NCBI RefSeq assembly: GCF_003332825.1
Contig: NZ_QIRF01000001.1
Location: 124,001 to 188,000, forward strand
Source of the DNA: Dyella sp. C9
GTDB taxonomy: Bacteria; Pseudomonadota; Gammaproteobacteria; Xanthomonadales; Rhodanobacteraceae
Length of the DNA: 64,000 bases
Direction of reading: 5' to 3'
In this document: one piece after another, positions 50,707-64,000 of the stretch
Layout: each line of letters opens with the position of its first letter
Position numbering within the stretch: position 1 is the first letter of the stretch
Made by a program: the position numbers and the translations under genes
Notes under the pieces: generated by a model
What the model saw: only the letters and a program-made list of their open reading frames with translations
Told to the model about the DNA's origin: nothing
The model's database searches: none

Positions 50707-52158
50707 ATGAGTGCACCCGACATCCGCTCCGCGAAGCGTCCGGAACCCGACCAGCCGATGGTCGATGTCGCCCGGTATGTCATCGACTATGAGATCGATT
50801 CCACCGAGGCGTACGACACGGCGCGTTACATGCTGTTGGACTCGCTGGGCACGTCCATGCTCGCGATGAAGTTTCCCGAATGCGTCAAGCACCTGGGGCC
50901 GGTGGTCCCGGGGGCGACCCTGCCGGGCGGGGCCCGCGTGCCGGGCACCAGCTACGAGCTGGATCCGGTGCAGGCCGCGTTCGCCATCGGCACCCAGATC
51001 CGCTGGCTGGACTTCAACGACACCTGGCTGGCTGCCGAATGGGGTCACCCATCCGACAACCTTGGTGCCATCCTGGCCGTGGCCGACTACCTCAGCCGCA
51101 AGGCCGAGCGCGAGGGTGGCCAGCCGATGACGGTGCGCGACGTGCTTGCATACGCCATCAAGGCTCATGAAATCCAGGGCTGCTATGCCCTCAGGAATAG
51201 TTTCAACCGTGTCGGGCAGGATCACGTCATCCTGGTGCGCCTGGCGTCCACCGCCGTCGCCACGGCCATGCTGGGCGGCACCAAAGAACAGATCATCACT
51301 GCGGTGTCGCACAGCTGGATCGACAACGGTGCCCTGCGTACCTATCGCCACGCCCCGAACACCGGCCCGCGCAAGAGCTGGGCCGCGGGCGACGCCTGCC
51401 GGCGTGCCGTGACCCACGCCATCAACGCCGTCTATCGTGGCGTGGTGGGCTATCCGTCGGCGCTCAGCGCGCACACCTGGGGCTATTACGACGTGGCCTT
51501 CAAGGGCAAGGCCTTCGAGTTCGAGCGGCCATTCGGCAGCTACGTGATGGAAAACGTGCTGTTCAAGATCAGCTTTCCGGCGGAGTTCCACGCGCAAACC
51601 GCGGTGGAGTGCGCGATGAAGCTGCATGCTGCCGTTGCCGGCAAGCTCGACCAGATCGACAAGGTCGTCATCGAGACCCAGGAAGCGGGCATGCGCATCA
51701 TCGACAAGACCGGCCCGCTGGCCAACTATGCCGATCGCGACCACTGCATCCAGTACATGGTGGCCGTTCCGCTGATCTTTGGCCGGCTGACCGCCGACGA
51801 TTACAACGACGAGGTCGCTGCCGATCCGCGCATCGACGCCTTGCGCGCGAAGACTGTGGTCAGTGAAAACCTGCGGTTTACCGAAGATTATTTCGATCCC
51901 GAAAAGCGCTACATCGGCAACTCCGTCCAGGTGTTTTTCAAGGATGGCAGCAGTACCGAAAAGATCTCCGTCGACTATCCGATTGGCCACCGCAAGCGCC
52001 GTGCAGAGGGCATTCCGTTGCTTCTGGAGAAGTTCGAGTCGGCGCTGCGCGGTCACCTGCCGGCGCACCGGGTGCGGACCATCCTGGACGTCACCGCGGA
52101 TCCGCTCAGGATGGATGCGATGCCCATTCAGCAATTCCTTGCTCTCTTCACGCTGTAA
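50707..52158 (+). CDS. prpD: 2-methylcitrate dehydratase PrpD (MmgE/PrpD family)
   Basis: A 483-residue dehydratase. PrpD landmarks are ARYMLLDSLGTSMLAMKFPEC, RWLDFNDTWLAAEWGHPSDN, AYAIKAHEIQGCYALRNSFN, RKSWAAGDACRRAV and SFPAEFHAQTAVECAM. It dehydrates 2-methylcitrate in the cycle with PrpB and PrpC, whose genes lie 6.5 kb away. No acnD/prpF genes are present, so PrpD with a housekeeping aconitase should complete the cycle. The ATG at 50707 fits family N-termini; 50701 is also possible. It is divergent from the TerC gene. Confidence 0.92.
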   Translation: MSAPDIRSAKRPEPDQPMVDVARYVIDYEIDSTEAYDTARYMLLDSLGTSMLAMKFPECVKHLGPVVPGATLPGGARVPGTSYELDPVQAAFAIGTQIRWLDFNDTWLAAEWGHPSDNLGAILAVADYLSRKAEREGGQPMTVRDVLAYAIKAHEIQGCYALRNSFNRVGQDHVILVRLASTAVATAMLGGTKEQIITAVSHSWIDNGALRTYRHAPNTGPRKSWAAGDACRRAVTHAINAVYRGVVGYPSALSAHTWGYYDVAFKGKAFEFERPFGSYVMENVLFKISFPAEFHAQTAVECAMKLHAAVAGKLDQIDKVVIETQEAGMRIIDKTGPLANYADRDHCIQYMVAVPLIFGRLTADDYNDEVAADPRIDALRAKTVVSENLRFTEDYFDPEKRYIGNSVQVFFKDGSSTEKISVDYPIGHRKRRAEGIPLLLEKFESALRGHLPAHRVRTILDVTADPLRMDAMPIQQFLALFTL

Positions 52159-52320
52159 AGACGGCGTGAGCAGAAAATGAACGGGCGTTTGGGGTCGATT
52201 TGCAATTGTTTAACTTTTGCTAAACTACTCCGCGCCCGTTTCGGGTAAATCAAGCATCAAGGTAGTGAGGTCATGATCGTGGGCTCCATAGGAGTCGGAA
52301 TCCGCGACTGATGTTTTTCC

Positions 52321-52367
52321 CGTCTGGGGTGAACGGACGCGTACACCAATAAACGAGGAGACACCTG
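52321..52367 (+). repeat. OmpA leader repeat, copy 1
   Basis: The about 47 bases before the first OmpA gene (starting CGTCTGGGGT, with ACCAATAAA and GAGGAGACACCTG) recur with few changes before the second gene at 54007. The leaders were duplicated with the genes and kept similar, which suggests a role in mRNA stability or translation. GAGGAG is the ribosome site. Confidence 0.8.
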
Positions 52368-53495
52368 ATGAAACGTAAGGGCTTGTACATTCTGATTGCC
52401 CTCGCCCTGGGCGGCGCCGGCGCCGTTCACGCGCAGGACAATACTGCCAGTGCCACTTCCTCTTCGACGCCGACGTCCAGCTATGACGGCCGCTGGTACA
52501 TTGCGCCGACCGTGGGTGGCTACTACAACGATACCGATCGCAACACCAACAGCCGCCAGTTCTATTACGGTCTGGGTGTCGGACGTTATTTCTCGCCGAA
52601 CTTCTCGCTGGACTTCTTCTTCGACCGCACCAAGCGCGACCGCGACAACTACGTCGACGGCGTGTACACGGGCGGCGGCAAGTGGGCCAACAACAATTAC
52701 GGCGTCGCGGCCCGCTACTACTTCCTCGACTGGAATGCGTGGCGTCCGTACCTGCTCGGTGGTGTGATCGGCAGCTACCACCAGAACAGCAACGACAACG
52801 GTTGGGATCCTGCGGCTGAGGTCGGCCTGGGCGTGTCCAAGACGGTCACCGACAGCACCGACGTCCGCGTGGAAGCCGGCTGGCGTTACGACTGGGACGA
52901 CAAGACCCAGCCGAGCAAGAACGGTTACGGCGACTGGTTCCTGGGCTTCAGCATCGTGTCGCGCATCGGTGCGCCGCCGGCTCCGCCGGCTCCGCCGCCG
53001 CCGCCGCCGGCTCCGGACTGCTCCAAGCAGTTCCGCAACGGCGTGAACCTGTGCGACAACAAGTGCCCGGATCTGCCGGAAGGCACGATCGTCGGTCCGG
53101 ATGGTTGCCCGCAGAAGGTCGTGATCGACCTGCGCGGCGTGAACTTCAAGTTCGACCGTCCGAAGAAGGGCGAGAAGGATATCGCCAAGTCGCTGGCCGA
53201 GCCGACCAAGGATTCCTTGGCCATTCTCGACCAGGCGGTCGACACCCTGCAGCGCTATCCGCAGGTCAAGGTCACCGTGGCCGGCTACACCGACAGCGTG
53301 GGTACGGCGGAGTACAACCAGGGCCTGTCGGAGCGTCGTGCGAAGATCGTGTACGACTACCTGATTGGCCATGGCATCTCTGCCGACCGTCTGATTGGCC
53401 CGGTGGGTCACGGCAAGAACGACCCGATCGACACCAACGACACGGATGCCGGTCGTGCGCGCAACCGTCGTACGGAGCTGCAGGTCCAGCAGTAA
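52368..53495 (+). CDS. OmpA-family outer-membrane protein, copy 1
   Basis: A 375-residue protein: signal peptide (ILIALALGGAGAVHAQ), a small beta-barrel (YDGRWYIAPTVGGYYND, RYFSPNFSLDFFFDRTK, VRVEAGWRYDWDDKTQP), a Pro/Ala linker and a Cys-bearing LCDNKCPDLPEGTIVGPDGC segment. The OmpA peptidoglycan-binding domain follows, with VTVAGYTDSVGTAEYN and TDAGRARNRRTEL (conserved Asp and Arg). It anchors the outer membrane to the cell wall. It is a tandem paralogue of the gene at 54055, with matching leader and terminator. The promoter region carries TTTTGCTAAACTACTCCGCGC near 52215, also similar in both copies. Confidence 0.93.
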   Translation: MKRKGLYILIALALGGAGAVHAQDNTASATSSSTPTSSYDGRWYIAPTVGGYYNDTDRNTNSRQFYYGLGVGRYFSPNFSLDFFFDRTKRDRDNYVDGVYTGGGKWANNNYGVAARYYFLDWNAWRPYLLGGVIGSYHQNSNDNGWDPAAEVGLGVSKTVTDSTDVRVEAGWRYDWDDKTQPSKNGYGDWFLGFSIVSRIGAPPAPPAPPPPPPAPDCSKQFRNGVNLCDNKCPDLPEGTIVGPDGCPQKVVIDLRGVNFKFDRPKKGEKDIAKSLAEPTKDSLAILDQAVDTLQRYPQVKVTVAGYTDSVGTAEYNQGLSERRAKIVYDYLIGHGISADRLIGPVGHGKNDPIDTNDTDAGRARNRRTELQVQQ

Positions 53496-53518
53496 TCGGA
53501 CTTGTCCGTGCGGTACCG

Positions 53519-53548
53519 AAAAGCCCGGCGCAAGCCGGGCTTTTCTTT
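53519..53548 (+). terminator. Terminator of OmpA copy 1
   Basis: AAAAGCCCGGC/GCCGGGCTTTT stem with a GCAA tetraloop and a following T-rich run. Near-identical to the terminator at 55182. Confidence 0.93.
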
Positions 53549-54054
53549 TGTGGCGAGGCGGGGCGTCGAAAGAGGCGGGCCCGCGGTCCGTGTAGGCAAC
53601 CTTGCGCGCATCGATATGTACGAATGGGCTGCGCCACGTTGAAGGAGTTTGGCTGCGCGTGTTGAGAGGTTGCACGCGTAGCGATGCAGGCGTGCGACAA
53701 CACGACGGCTTATCGGCAGGCCAGCTACATCAGTCGCGCGCGTGCGCAGATATGTGTATGCAACACAAGAAGTACTGCGATGCATAAGGCGCGACATGAT
53801 GTCGCATCGATGGTGTTCGCGAACAAGACATGCATTGTCTGGCTGAACCACGCCTCACTAGTACCGTCTCTCATGGCGTGCGATGGCCTTAACGGTTTTG
53901 CTACACTTCGCCGCGCTTTGGATCTTGTGACACTTTTCGATCGGGACGCAAAGCGAGGGGCGCCTTTCGTCCCTGCAAGTAGAAGTCAGTTTTGACGCGC
54001 GTTTTCCGTCTGGGGTGGAACGGACGCGAATACCAATAAATGAGGAGACACCTG
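53549..54054. other. Intergenic region between the OmpA paralogues
   Basis: About 500 bases, somewhat less GC-rich than the genes. Short open frames lack signals and are not called. A TTTTGCTACACTTCGCCGCGC stretch (about 53897) matches the promoter-like block before copy 1, so the second gene has its own promoter, with a leader of about 140 bases. I see no gene or RNA in the remainder. Confidence 0.55.
54007..54054 (+). repeat. OmpA leader repeat, copy 2
   Basis: Second copy of the leader described at 52321: CGTCTGGGGT, CCAATAAATGAGGAGAC, CACCTG before the ATG. Confidence 0.8.
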
Positions 54055-55158
54055 ATGAATCGTAAGGGCTTGTACTTCCTGATTGCCCTGGCCCTGGGCG
54101 GTGTAGGTGCGGCACACGCGCAAGACACCACTGCCGGTGCGACCACGCCGAGCTTCGACGGCCGTTGGTACATCGCTCCGACCGTGGGCGGCTACTACAA
54201 CGACACCGATCGCAACACCAACAGCCGTCAGTTCTACTACGGCCTCGGCTTCGGCAAGTTCATTAACTCGTACACCTCGATCGACCTGTTCTTCGACCGC
54301 ACCAAGCGTGACGTCGACAACTCGCTCGGCGGCGGTACCTGGGCGAACAACAACTACGGCGTTGCCGCTCGCTTCTACTACGGCGACTGGAACGCTTGGC
54401 GTCCGTACGCCCTCGTGGGCGTGATGGGCAGCTACCACCAGAACGCAAGCGATCGCGGCTGGGCTCCGGCTGCTGAGCTGGGCGTCGGTCTGTCCAAGAC
54501 CGTCACCGACAGCACCGACGTCCGCGTGGAAGCCGGCTACCGCTACGACTGGGACGACAAGACCCAGCCGAGCCAGAACGGCTACGGCGACTGGTTCCTG
54601 GGCTTCAGCATCGTGTCGCGCTTCGGCGAACCGGCCGCTGCTCCGGCTCCGGCCCCGGCTCCGGCCCCGGTTGCTCCGGACTGCTCCAAGCAGTTCCGCA
54701 ACGGCGTGAACCTGTGTGACAACAAGTGCCCGGATCTGCCGGAAGGCACGATCGTCGGTCCGGACGGCTGCCCGCAGAAGGTCGTGATCGACCTGCGCGG
54801 CGTGAACTTCAAGTTCGATCGCCCGAAGAAGGGTGAGACCGACATCAAGAAGGCGCTGGCTGAGCCGACCGCTGACTCCGTTGCCATCCTCGACCAGGCT
54901 GTCGACACCCTGCAGCGTTACCCGCAGGTCAAGGTCACCGTCGCCGGCTACACCGACTCGGTGGGTAAGGACGCGTACAACCAGGATCTGTCGGAGCGTC
55001 GCGCGAAGATCGTGTTCGACTACCTGACCGCTCATGGCATCGCTGCCGACCGCCTGATCGGCCCCATCGGTCATGGCAAGAACGACCCGATCGACAGCAA
55101 CGACACGGATGCCGGCCGCGCCCGCAACCGTCGCACCGAGCTGCAGGTCCAGCAGTAA
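54055..55158 (+). CDS. OmpA-family outer-membrane protein, copy 2
   Basis: A 367-residue paralogue of the preceding gene product, very similar through most of its length. It has signal peptide FLIALALGGVGAAHAQ, the same barrel start FDGRWYIAPTVGGYYND, an altered middle (FGKFINSYTSIDLFFDRTKR), and a linker of Pro-Ala repeats (APAPAPAPAPV) where copy 1 has Pro-rich PAPPPPPPAP. The C-terminal OmpA domain is intact (AGYTDSVGKDAYN, TDAGRARNRRTEL). It follows its own promoter-like block and duplicated leader. The two copies may give dosage or condition-specific forms. Confidence 0.93.
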   Translation: MNRKGLYFLIALALGGVGAAHAQDTTAGATTPSFDGRWYIAPTVGGYYNDTDRNTNSRQFYYGLGFGKFINSYTSIDLFFDRTKRDVDNSLGGGTWANNNYGVAARFYYGDWNAWRPYALVGVMGSYHQNASDRGWAPAAELGVGLSKTVTDSTDVRVEAGYRYDWDDKTQPSQNGYGDWFLGFSIVSRFGEPAAAPAPAPAPAPVAPDCSKQFRNGVNLCDNKCPDLPEGTIVGPDGCPQKVVIDLRGVNFKFDRPKKGETDIKKALAEPTADSVAILDQAVDTLQRYPQVKVTVAGYTDSVGKDAYNQDLSERRAKIVFDYLTAHGIAADRLIGPIGHGKNDPIDSNDTDAGRARNRRTELQVQQ

Positions 55159-55181
55159 TCGGATTCGTCCGAGCAGTACCG

Positions 55182-55212
55182 AAAAGCCCGGCGCAAGCCG
55201 GGCTTTTCTTTT
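55182..55212 (+). terminator. Terminator of OmpA copy 2
   Basis: Same AAAAGCCCGGC/GCCGGGCTTTT hairpin with T-rich tail as after copy 1. Confidence 0.93.
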
Positions 55213-55270
55213 GTGCGGCAGGCGCCTTGTCGCCTACCATGTGTTGCCTCGCGTGCCACTGCCTCCTGCC

Positions 55271-56038
55271 ATGCCTCCATCCCGCCCGCCACTGCGCCAC
55301 GCAGCACCACAGGCCCCACGCCACGGGCTGGCCCGCGTGCTGAGCAAGCTTGGGGTGTGTTCGCGCAGCCAGGCAGAGAAGGCGATACGTGAGGGCAGGG
55401 TGAGCGTGGATGGCAAGGTGGTGCTCGATCCCGAGCGGCCCGCCGATGCGCAGCGCCAGCGCATCCTGCTGGACAACGCGCCGGTTTCAGAATCCAGGCG
55501 CGTCTATATCGCGATCAACAAGCCACGCGGCATCGTGGTGAGCGCAGCGGACGAGCGCGGGCGCGACACCGTGTATGACCTGCTCAGGGATGCCGGCCTG
55601 CCCTGGCTGGGCCCGGTCGGGCGGCTCGACAAGGCCAGCGAGGGCCTGTTGCTGTTGAGCAACGACAGCGTGTGGGCCTCGCGGCTTACCGAACCCAGGC
55701 ATCACGTGGACAAGACCTACCACGTGCAGATCAATGCGATTCCCGATCAGGCGTTGCTCGATGCGCTGCTCGACGGCGTGGTGGAGCAGGGTGAGCGTCT
55801 TGCCGCGCTCCGCGCCACGCTGCTGCGCCAGGGCGAGAAGAACGCCTGGCTGGAAATCGTGCTGGACGAGGGACGCAACCGCCACATCCGCCGCCTGCTG
55901 GAGGCGCATGGCATCGACGTGCTGCGTTTGATCCGCGTGGCTATCGGACCGTTGGCGCTCGGCGACCTGGCCAAGGGGCAGTGGCGGCATTTGAGCGCAG
56001 AGGAAGTACAAGCGCTTGCACGGGTGCATGCACCGTGA
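55271..56038 (+). CDS. RsuA/RluB/RluE-family pseudouridine synthase
   Basis: A 255-residue pseudouridine synthase. The N-terminal S4 RNA-binding domain reads LARVLSKLGVCSRSQAEKAI and GRVSVDGKVV. The catalytic domain has the Asp motif GPVGRLDKASEGLLLLSND, then KTYHVQI and the substrate-groove EIVLDEGRNRHIRRLLEAHG. It converts a specific uridine in rRNA to pseudouridine; whether it is RsuA-, RluB-, RluE- or RluF-like cannot be fixed here. The start at 55271 is preferred; a GTG at 55253 is possible. A piece of its 3' end is copied downstream within a repeat block. Confidence 0.88.
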   Translation: MPPSRPPLRHAAPQAPRHGLARVLSKLGVCSRSQAEKAIREGRVSVDGKVVLDPERPADAQRQRILLDNAPVSESRRVYIAINKPRGIVVSAADERGRDTVYDLLRDAGLPWLGPVGRLDKASEGLLLLSNDSVWASRLTEPRHHVDKTYHVQINAIPDQALLDALLDGVVEQGERLAALRATLLRQGEKNAWLEIVLDEGRNRHIRRLLEAHGIDVLRLIRVAIGPLALGDLAKGQWRHLSAEEVQALARVHAP

Positions 56039-56066
56039 GGCCTGTCGCGCAGCGGGATTTGACCTG

Positions 56067-56146
56067 TGTAGGAGCGCACCCTGTGCGCGACCGGCATTGC
56101 GGTGTCGTCGCGGCACGTCCATTCGCGCACAGGATGCGCTCCTACA
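56067..56146. repeat. REP-like palindrome, family A, copy 3
   Basis: TGTAGGAGCGCACCCTGTGC... mirrored by ...GCGCACAGGATGCGCTCCTACA, after the pseudouridine synthase gene. Preceded by GGGATTTGACC, as copy 4 is by GGGATTTGAGC. Confidence 0.87.
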
Positions 56147-56173
56147 AGACAACGGGTGGTGCTCAGGGCACGC

Positions 56174-56230
56174 TGATGATTCGCGTGGCGATCAGGCGAG
56201 TTGGCCAAGGGACCGTGGCGGGATTTGAGC
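56174..56230 (+). pseudogene. Copied fragment of the pseudouridine synthase 3' end
   Basis: This stretch (GATTCGCGTGGCGATC, then GGCGAGTTGGCCAAGGGACC, GTGGCGGGATTTGAGC) aligns with 55929-55996 inside the upstream gene, apart from about 13-15 deleted bases and several substitutions. It sits directly in front of repeat copy 4, so gene end plus palindrome were duplicated together, as at 12376. Confidence 0.7.
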
Positions 56231-56310
56231 TGTAGGAGCGCACGCTGTGCGCGAGCGGCATTGCCACGTCATCGCTGCACGTGCTTCCGCGCACAGGGTG
56301 CGCTCCAACA
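56231..56310. repeat. REP-like palindrome, family A, copy 4
   Basis: TGTAGGAGCGCACGCTGTGC... mirrored by ...GCGCACAGGGTGCGCTCCAACA, between the copied gene fragment and the end of kbl. Confidence 0.87.
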
Positions 56311-56330
56311 AAAGAGAGCTGGCGGACGGG

Positions 56331-57524
<1,194 letters not shown>

Positions 57525-57660
57525 GGGGAAATTCCAGCTGGGTCAAAAGGCTATTTTGAGCCCTTGGGGGCGGGCTGTGAAGGAAGGGGGCTGGAATTGG
57601 ATCTTGCGGGCCTGAGCTGCCCCGGCCGCGGCTCCTGCAGGTGAGGCGGCGTGGCCTGCC

Positions 57661-61362
<3,702 letters not shown>

Positions 61363-61548
61363 GCCGACGATGCTCCAATGCCATCGCGAGCCGACCGTGC
61401 AAGGCCAAGAGGCCCTGCCACTTCACAATCCCGGCGATTCTGTCGGCGCGCCCTGCACCGAGTGTACTAGGGCGACCGTGATCGAGGCACGACGCTTCCG
61501 CCGTTTTTCGCGGCGGAAGCGTCGATTATGTGATGGTTTCGTGGAAGC

Positions 61549-62583
61549 TCAGCCCCAGGAGCAGACGACCTTGCCGCACTTGCCGGCATCCATCAGGTCG
61601 AAGCCCTTCTGGAAATCGTCGATGTGGATCTGGTGCGTGAGCACCTTCTGCAGCGGGAAGCCGGTCAGCACCATCTGGGTCATCTTGTACCAGGTCTCGT
61701 ACATGCGACGGCCGTAGATGCCCTGCAGGGTGAGGCCCTTGAAGATCACCTTGTCCCAGTCGATGCCGGCGCCCTTGGGCAGGATGCCGAGCAGGGCGAT
61801 CTTGCCGCCGTGGTACATGCAGTCAAGCATGTCGTTGAAGGCGCGCGGGTTGCCGCTCATTTCCAGGCCCACGTCGAAGCCCTCCATGTGCAGGTCCTTC
61901 ATCACGTCCTTCAGCGACTGGTTGGCCACGTTCACCACGCGGGTGGCGCCCATGTCCGCCGCCAGCTTCAGGCGGTAGTCGTTGATGTCGGTGACCACCA
62001 CGTTGCGTGCGCCCACGTGCTTGGCGATGCCGGCGGCGATGATGCCGATGGGGCCTGCGCCGGTGATCAGCACGTCCTCGCCGATCAGGTCGAACTCCAG
62101 CGCGCAGTGCGCCGCGTTGCCGTAGGGGTCGAAGAACGCGGCCAGCTCAGACGGGATCTGGTCCGGGATCGGCCACAGGTTCGAGGCCGGCATGGTCATG
62201 TATTCGGCAAACGCGCCGTTGCGGTTCACGCCGATGCCCACCGTGTTCGGGCACAGGTGCTGGCGGCCGGCACGGCAGTTGCGGCAGTGGCCGCACACGA
62301 TGTGGCCCTCAGCGGAGACGCGGTCGCCGATCTTGTAGCCGGTGACGCCCGGGCCGATCTCCACGATGCGGCCGACGAATTCGTGGCCGATGGTCAGGCC
62401 GGGCTTGATGCTGCGCTGGGACCAGTCGTCCCACTTGTAGATGTGCAGGTCGGTACCGCAGATCGCGGTTTTCTCCATCTTGATCAGCACCTCGTTGGGG
62501 CCGACCTCGGGGACGGGCACTTCTTCCATCCAGATGCCCTGCTCGGGCTTGCGCTTGACCAGGGCTTTCATCATCTGCGGCAT
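61549..62583 (-). CDS. tdh: L-threonine 3-dehydrogenase
   Basis: A 344-residue zinc alcohol-dehydrogenase-family enzyme. The catalytic Zn site is [15 protein letters not shown] and [15 protein letters not shown], the structural Zn site has four Cys in [16 protein letters not shown], and the NAD loop is [17 protein letters not shown] late [19 protein letters not shown] is typical of Tdh. It oxidises threonine to 2-amino-3-ketobutyrate for Kbl. First gene of the tdh-DUF748-kbl strand cluster. Confidence 0.95.
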   Translation of the reverse strand: MPQMMKALVKRKPEQGIWMEEVPVPEVGPNEVLIKMEKTAICGTDLHIYKWDDWSQRSIKPGLTIGHEFVGRIVEIGPGVTGYKIGDRVSAEGHIVCGHCRNCRAGRQHLCPNTVGIGVNRNGAFAEYMTMPASNLWPIPDQIPSELAAFFDPYGNAAHCALEFDLIGEDVLITGAGPIGIIAAGIAKHVGARNVVVTDINDYRLKLAADMGATRVVNVANQSLKDVMKDLHMEGFDVGLEMSGNPRAFNDMLDCMYHGGKIALLGILPKGAGIDWDKVIFKGLTLQGIYGRRMYETWYKMTQMVLTGFPLQKVLTHQIHIDDFQKGFDLMDAGKCGKVVCSWG

Positions 62584-62723
62584 GGGATTTCCGTGGGGAA
62601 CGACAGGTAAAACGACATTATAGAAGGCCCAGCGGGGCGCCGCCTTCGTGCAGTGCAGCGTTGCCGTTCCGGCCGCCTCGTTCTAGTGTCGCAAGTTTGT
62701 GTGGCAATCGACGGGGTAGGCGA

Positions 62724-64000
62724 ATGCGGTTGAAGACGATGGGGCTGGCGATGGTCCGCCGGCGTGGCTTCCGGGGAGCGCGGCTCCGATCGGCCTTGTT
62801 GCTGGCCTTGGCGGCGCTGCCGCTGGCTTCGCCCGCCCAGGCCCTGGCCTCTGCGCAGGGGGCTTCGACCGCCCTGCAGTTTCGGATCACCGAGGGAAAC
62901 ATCGAAAACGCCTTTCTGCAGGATCGCGACGTCGCGGCTCATCTGCTGCTCAACTCGGGCGAGAAGCCGCGGGTACTGGTGGCATTCCCGGCCGGGAACA
63001 GCGGCGCAGGCGTCTGGTTCGAGCCTGTCTCGGCGCCGGTGCAATGGACGCTGGGGCAGGTGCAGCCGCTGCGGCAGACCGTGGATGGCCACGCCTGGAA
63101 CGGCATCGCGGCGGATGCCACCGTGATGGCCGACCAACTGGTGTTGAAGGACGCCGTGCTGGGCAGCGTGCGCGTGCTGCGCGACTATCAGCTGGGTCAG
63201 GGCTATGCGGCCCAGGTTGCGGCCACGCCGCAGATCGTCGCCCAGCCGCAGTTGGCGGAGCGCTCCGTCCGCTGGCAGCGCCAGCGCGTCGATGGGGCCC
63301 CGGGCTATGCGATCGCCCTGACCGTGGACAACGGCCGCTTCCAGCGCGAGGACGGGCGCATCGTGCTGCGGCCGGACCGCGTCGGCGAGGCGCTGCGCGT
63401 GCACATCGAGGCGAGCACCGGCGAGACGCCGCTGACGCCTTTCGCCGACCTGCTCAACAGCGACGCACAGGATGATCCGCGCAGCCGCCAGGCCCTGCAG
63501 TTCCTCAGTTACCGCGAAAAATTCCTTGCCGGGTCCTGGCGTTTCGACACGTATTTTGGGCGCGATACGCTGATGTCCCTGCGCCTGTTGATGCCGGTGC
63601 TGCAGCCGGCCGCGGTCGATGCAGGGATTGCTTCGGTGCTGGCGCGACTCTCGCCGGATGGACAGGTGGCGCATGAAGAGAGCATCGGCGAATTCGCCGT
63701 GCTGCAGCACCTGAAGGAGCAGGGCAAGGCATCGGCTGACCCCGTCTACGACTACGTGATGGTGGACGACGACTACATGCTGCCTGCGGTGGCAGCCGCG
63801 TGGCTGCTGGAGGACCCGCGCGGCCGCCAGGGCGCACAGGCCTTCCTCGGTAGTGGTGAGAACGGGCAGCGGCAGGGTGACGCGCTGGTGCGCAACCTGA
63901 TGTTCGTCGCGGCCAGCAGCGAGGCGTTCGCGCGCAAGCCGGTGTACAGCAACCTGGTCGCGCTCAAGCCCGGCAGCAAGGTGGGGCAGTGGCGCGACAG
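62724..64000 (+). CDS. Exported protein with six-hairpin glycosidase-like signature, cut by right edge
   Basis: An open frame of 425 codons continuing past the window. The signal peptide is formed by a basic start and LLLALAALPLASPAQALA. The N-terminal about 200 residues look beta-rich (LLLNSGEKPRVLVAFPAGNS, LTVDNGRFQREDGRIVLRP). Then FLAGSWRFDTYFGRDTLMSL and EESIGEFAVLQHLKEQGK resemble the (alpha/alpha)6 glycosidase motif YFGRDT seen in glycogen-debranching/amylo-1,6-glucosidase-like enzymes, and DYVMVDDDYMLPAVAAAWLL continues that pattern. The substrate is unknown and the family call is tentative. It is divergent from tdh. Confidence 0.65.
   Translation, partial: MRLKTMGLAMVRRRGFRGARLRSALLLALAALPLASPAQALASAQGASTALQFRITEGNIENAFLQDRDVAAHLLLNSGEKPRVLVAFPAGNSGAGVWFEPVSAPVQWTLGQVQPLRQTVDGHAWNGIAADATVMADQLVLKDAVLGSVRVLRDYQLGQGYAAQVAATPQIVAQPQLAERSVRWQRQRVDGAPGYAIALTVDNGRFQREDGRIVLRPDRVGEALRVHIEASTGETPLTPFADLLNSDAQDDPRSRQALQFLSYREKFLAGSWRFDTYFGRDTLMSLRLLMPVLQPAAVDAGIASVLARLSPDGQVAHEESIGEFAVLQHLKEQGKASADPVYDYVMVDDDYMLPAVAAAWLLEDPRGRQGAQAFLGSGENGQRQGDALVRNLMFVAASSEAFARKPVYSNLVALKPGSKVGQWRD

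Noticed and set aside
53549..54006. Small genes between the OmpA paralogues
   Set aside because: Open frames of about 60-100 codons lack ribosome sites and coherent composition; one overlaps the second promoter-like block.

Overview
The window is about 65% GC and gene-dense, with long codon-biased genes and few gaps. The gene content (LytSR pair, split methylcitrate-cycle genes with PrpE, DUF1501/DUF1800 pair, tandem OmpA genes, kbl/tdh, TypA) and the abundant palindromic intergenic repeats suggest a gammaproteobacterium of the Xanthomonadales/Lysobacterales. A Rhodanobacteraceae member such as Dyella, Luteibacter or Rhodanobacter is the best guess. This is inference from content; no rRNA or other marker gene is present. 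No tRNA, transposase, integrase, phage gene or CRISPR array was seen.

Layout. 1-12.4 kb: an unrecognised protein cut by the left edge, a secreted NTF2-like protein, a LytS/LytR-type two-component pair with an acyltransferase, a VOC protein, 3-methyladenine glycosylase, a CadC-like membrane regulator with TPR repeats, a DUF1326-DUF2182-EamA operon and a PadR/membrane-sensor pair. 12.4-22.3 kb: REP-like repeats, DUF1501/DUF1800 secreted proteins, a methyltransferase, a very large membrane patatin and TypA. 22.6-33.6 kb: a locus that reads as a poly(3-hydroxybutyrate) (PHB) utilisation system, with a GntP permease, a TonB-dependent receptor, an exported type-2 PHB depolymerase, a CrbS/MxtR-like transporter-kinase with a LuxR-type response regulator, and a lipoprotein 3-hydroxybutyrate-oligomer hydrolase. 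33.7-38.7 kb: cyclophilin, YidB-like, GlsB-like, aminotransferase, malate dehydrogenase, a degraded MerR/TipAS regulator and a small lipoprotein.

38.8-52.2 kb: propionate catabolism. prpE, a helix-turn-helix/citrate-synthase fusion (probable regulator), prpB and prpC lie together, and prpD lies about 6.5 kb further on. Between prpC and prpD sits the most interesting region, a five-gene export cluster (44.6-49.0 kb) resembling the Fap functional-amyloid system. It encodes a glycine/asparagine-rich secreted protein, two more secreted proteins sharing a QNS...IQ motif with it, a C39 protease, and a coiled-coil plus beta-barrel outer-membrane protein. It is preceded by a near-perfect sigma-54 promoter and two identical 17-bp upstream repeats 126 bp apart. 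A TerC-family gene with a yybP-ykoY (manganese) riboswitch lies next to prpD.

52.3-64 kb: a tandem pair of OmpA-family porins with duplicated leaders and terminators, a pseudouridine synthase followed by REP-like repeats that carry a copied fragment of its own 3' end, kbl and tdh (threonine to glycine) separated by a giant AsmA-like DUF748 gene, and a probable six-hairpin glycosidase cut by the right edge.
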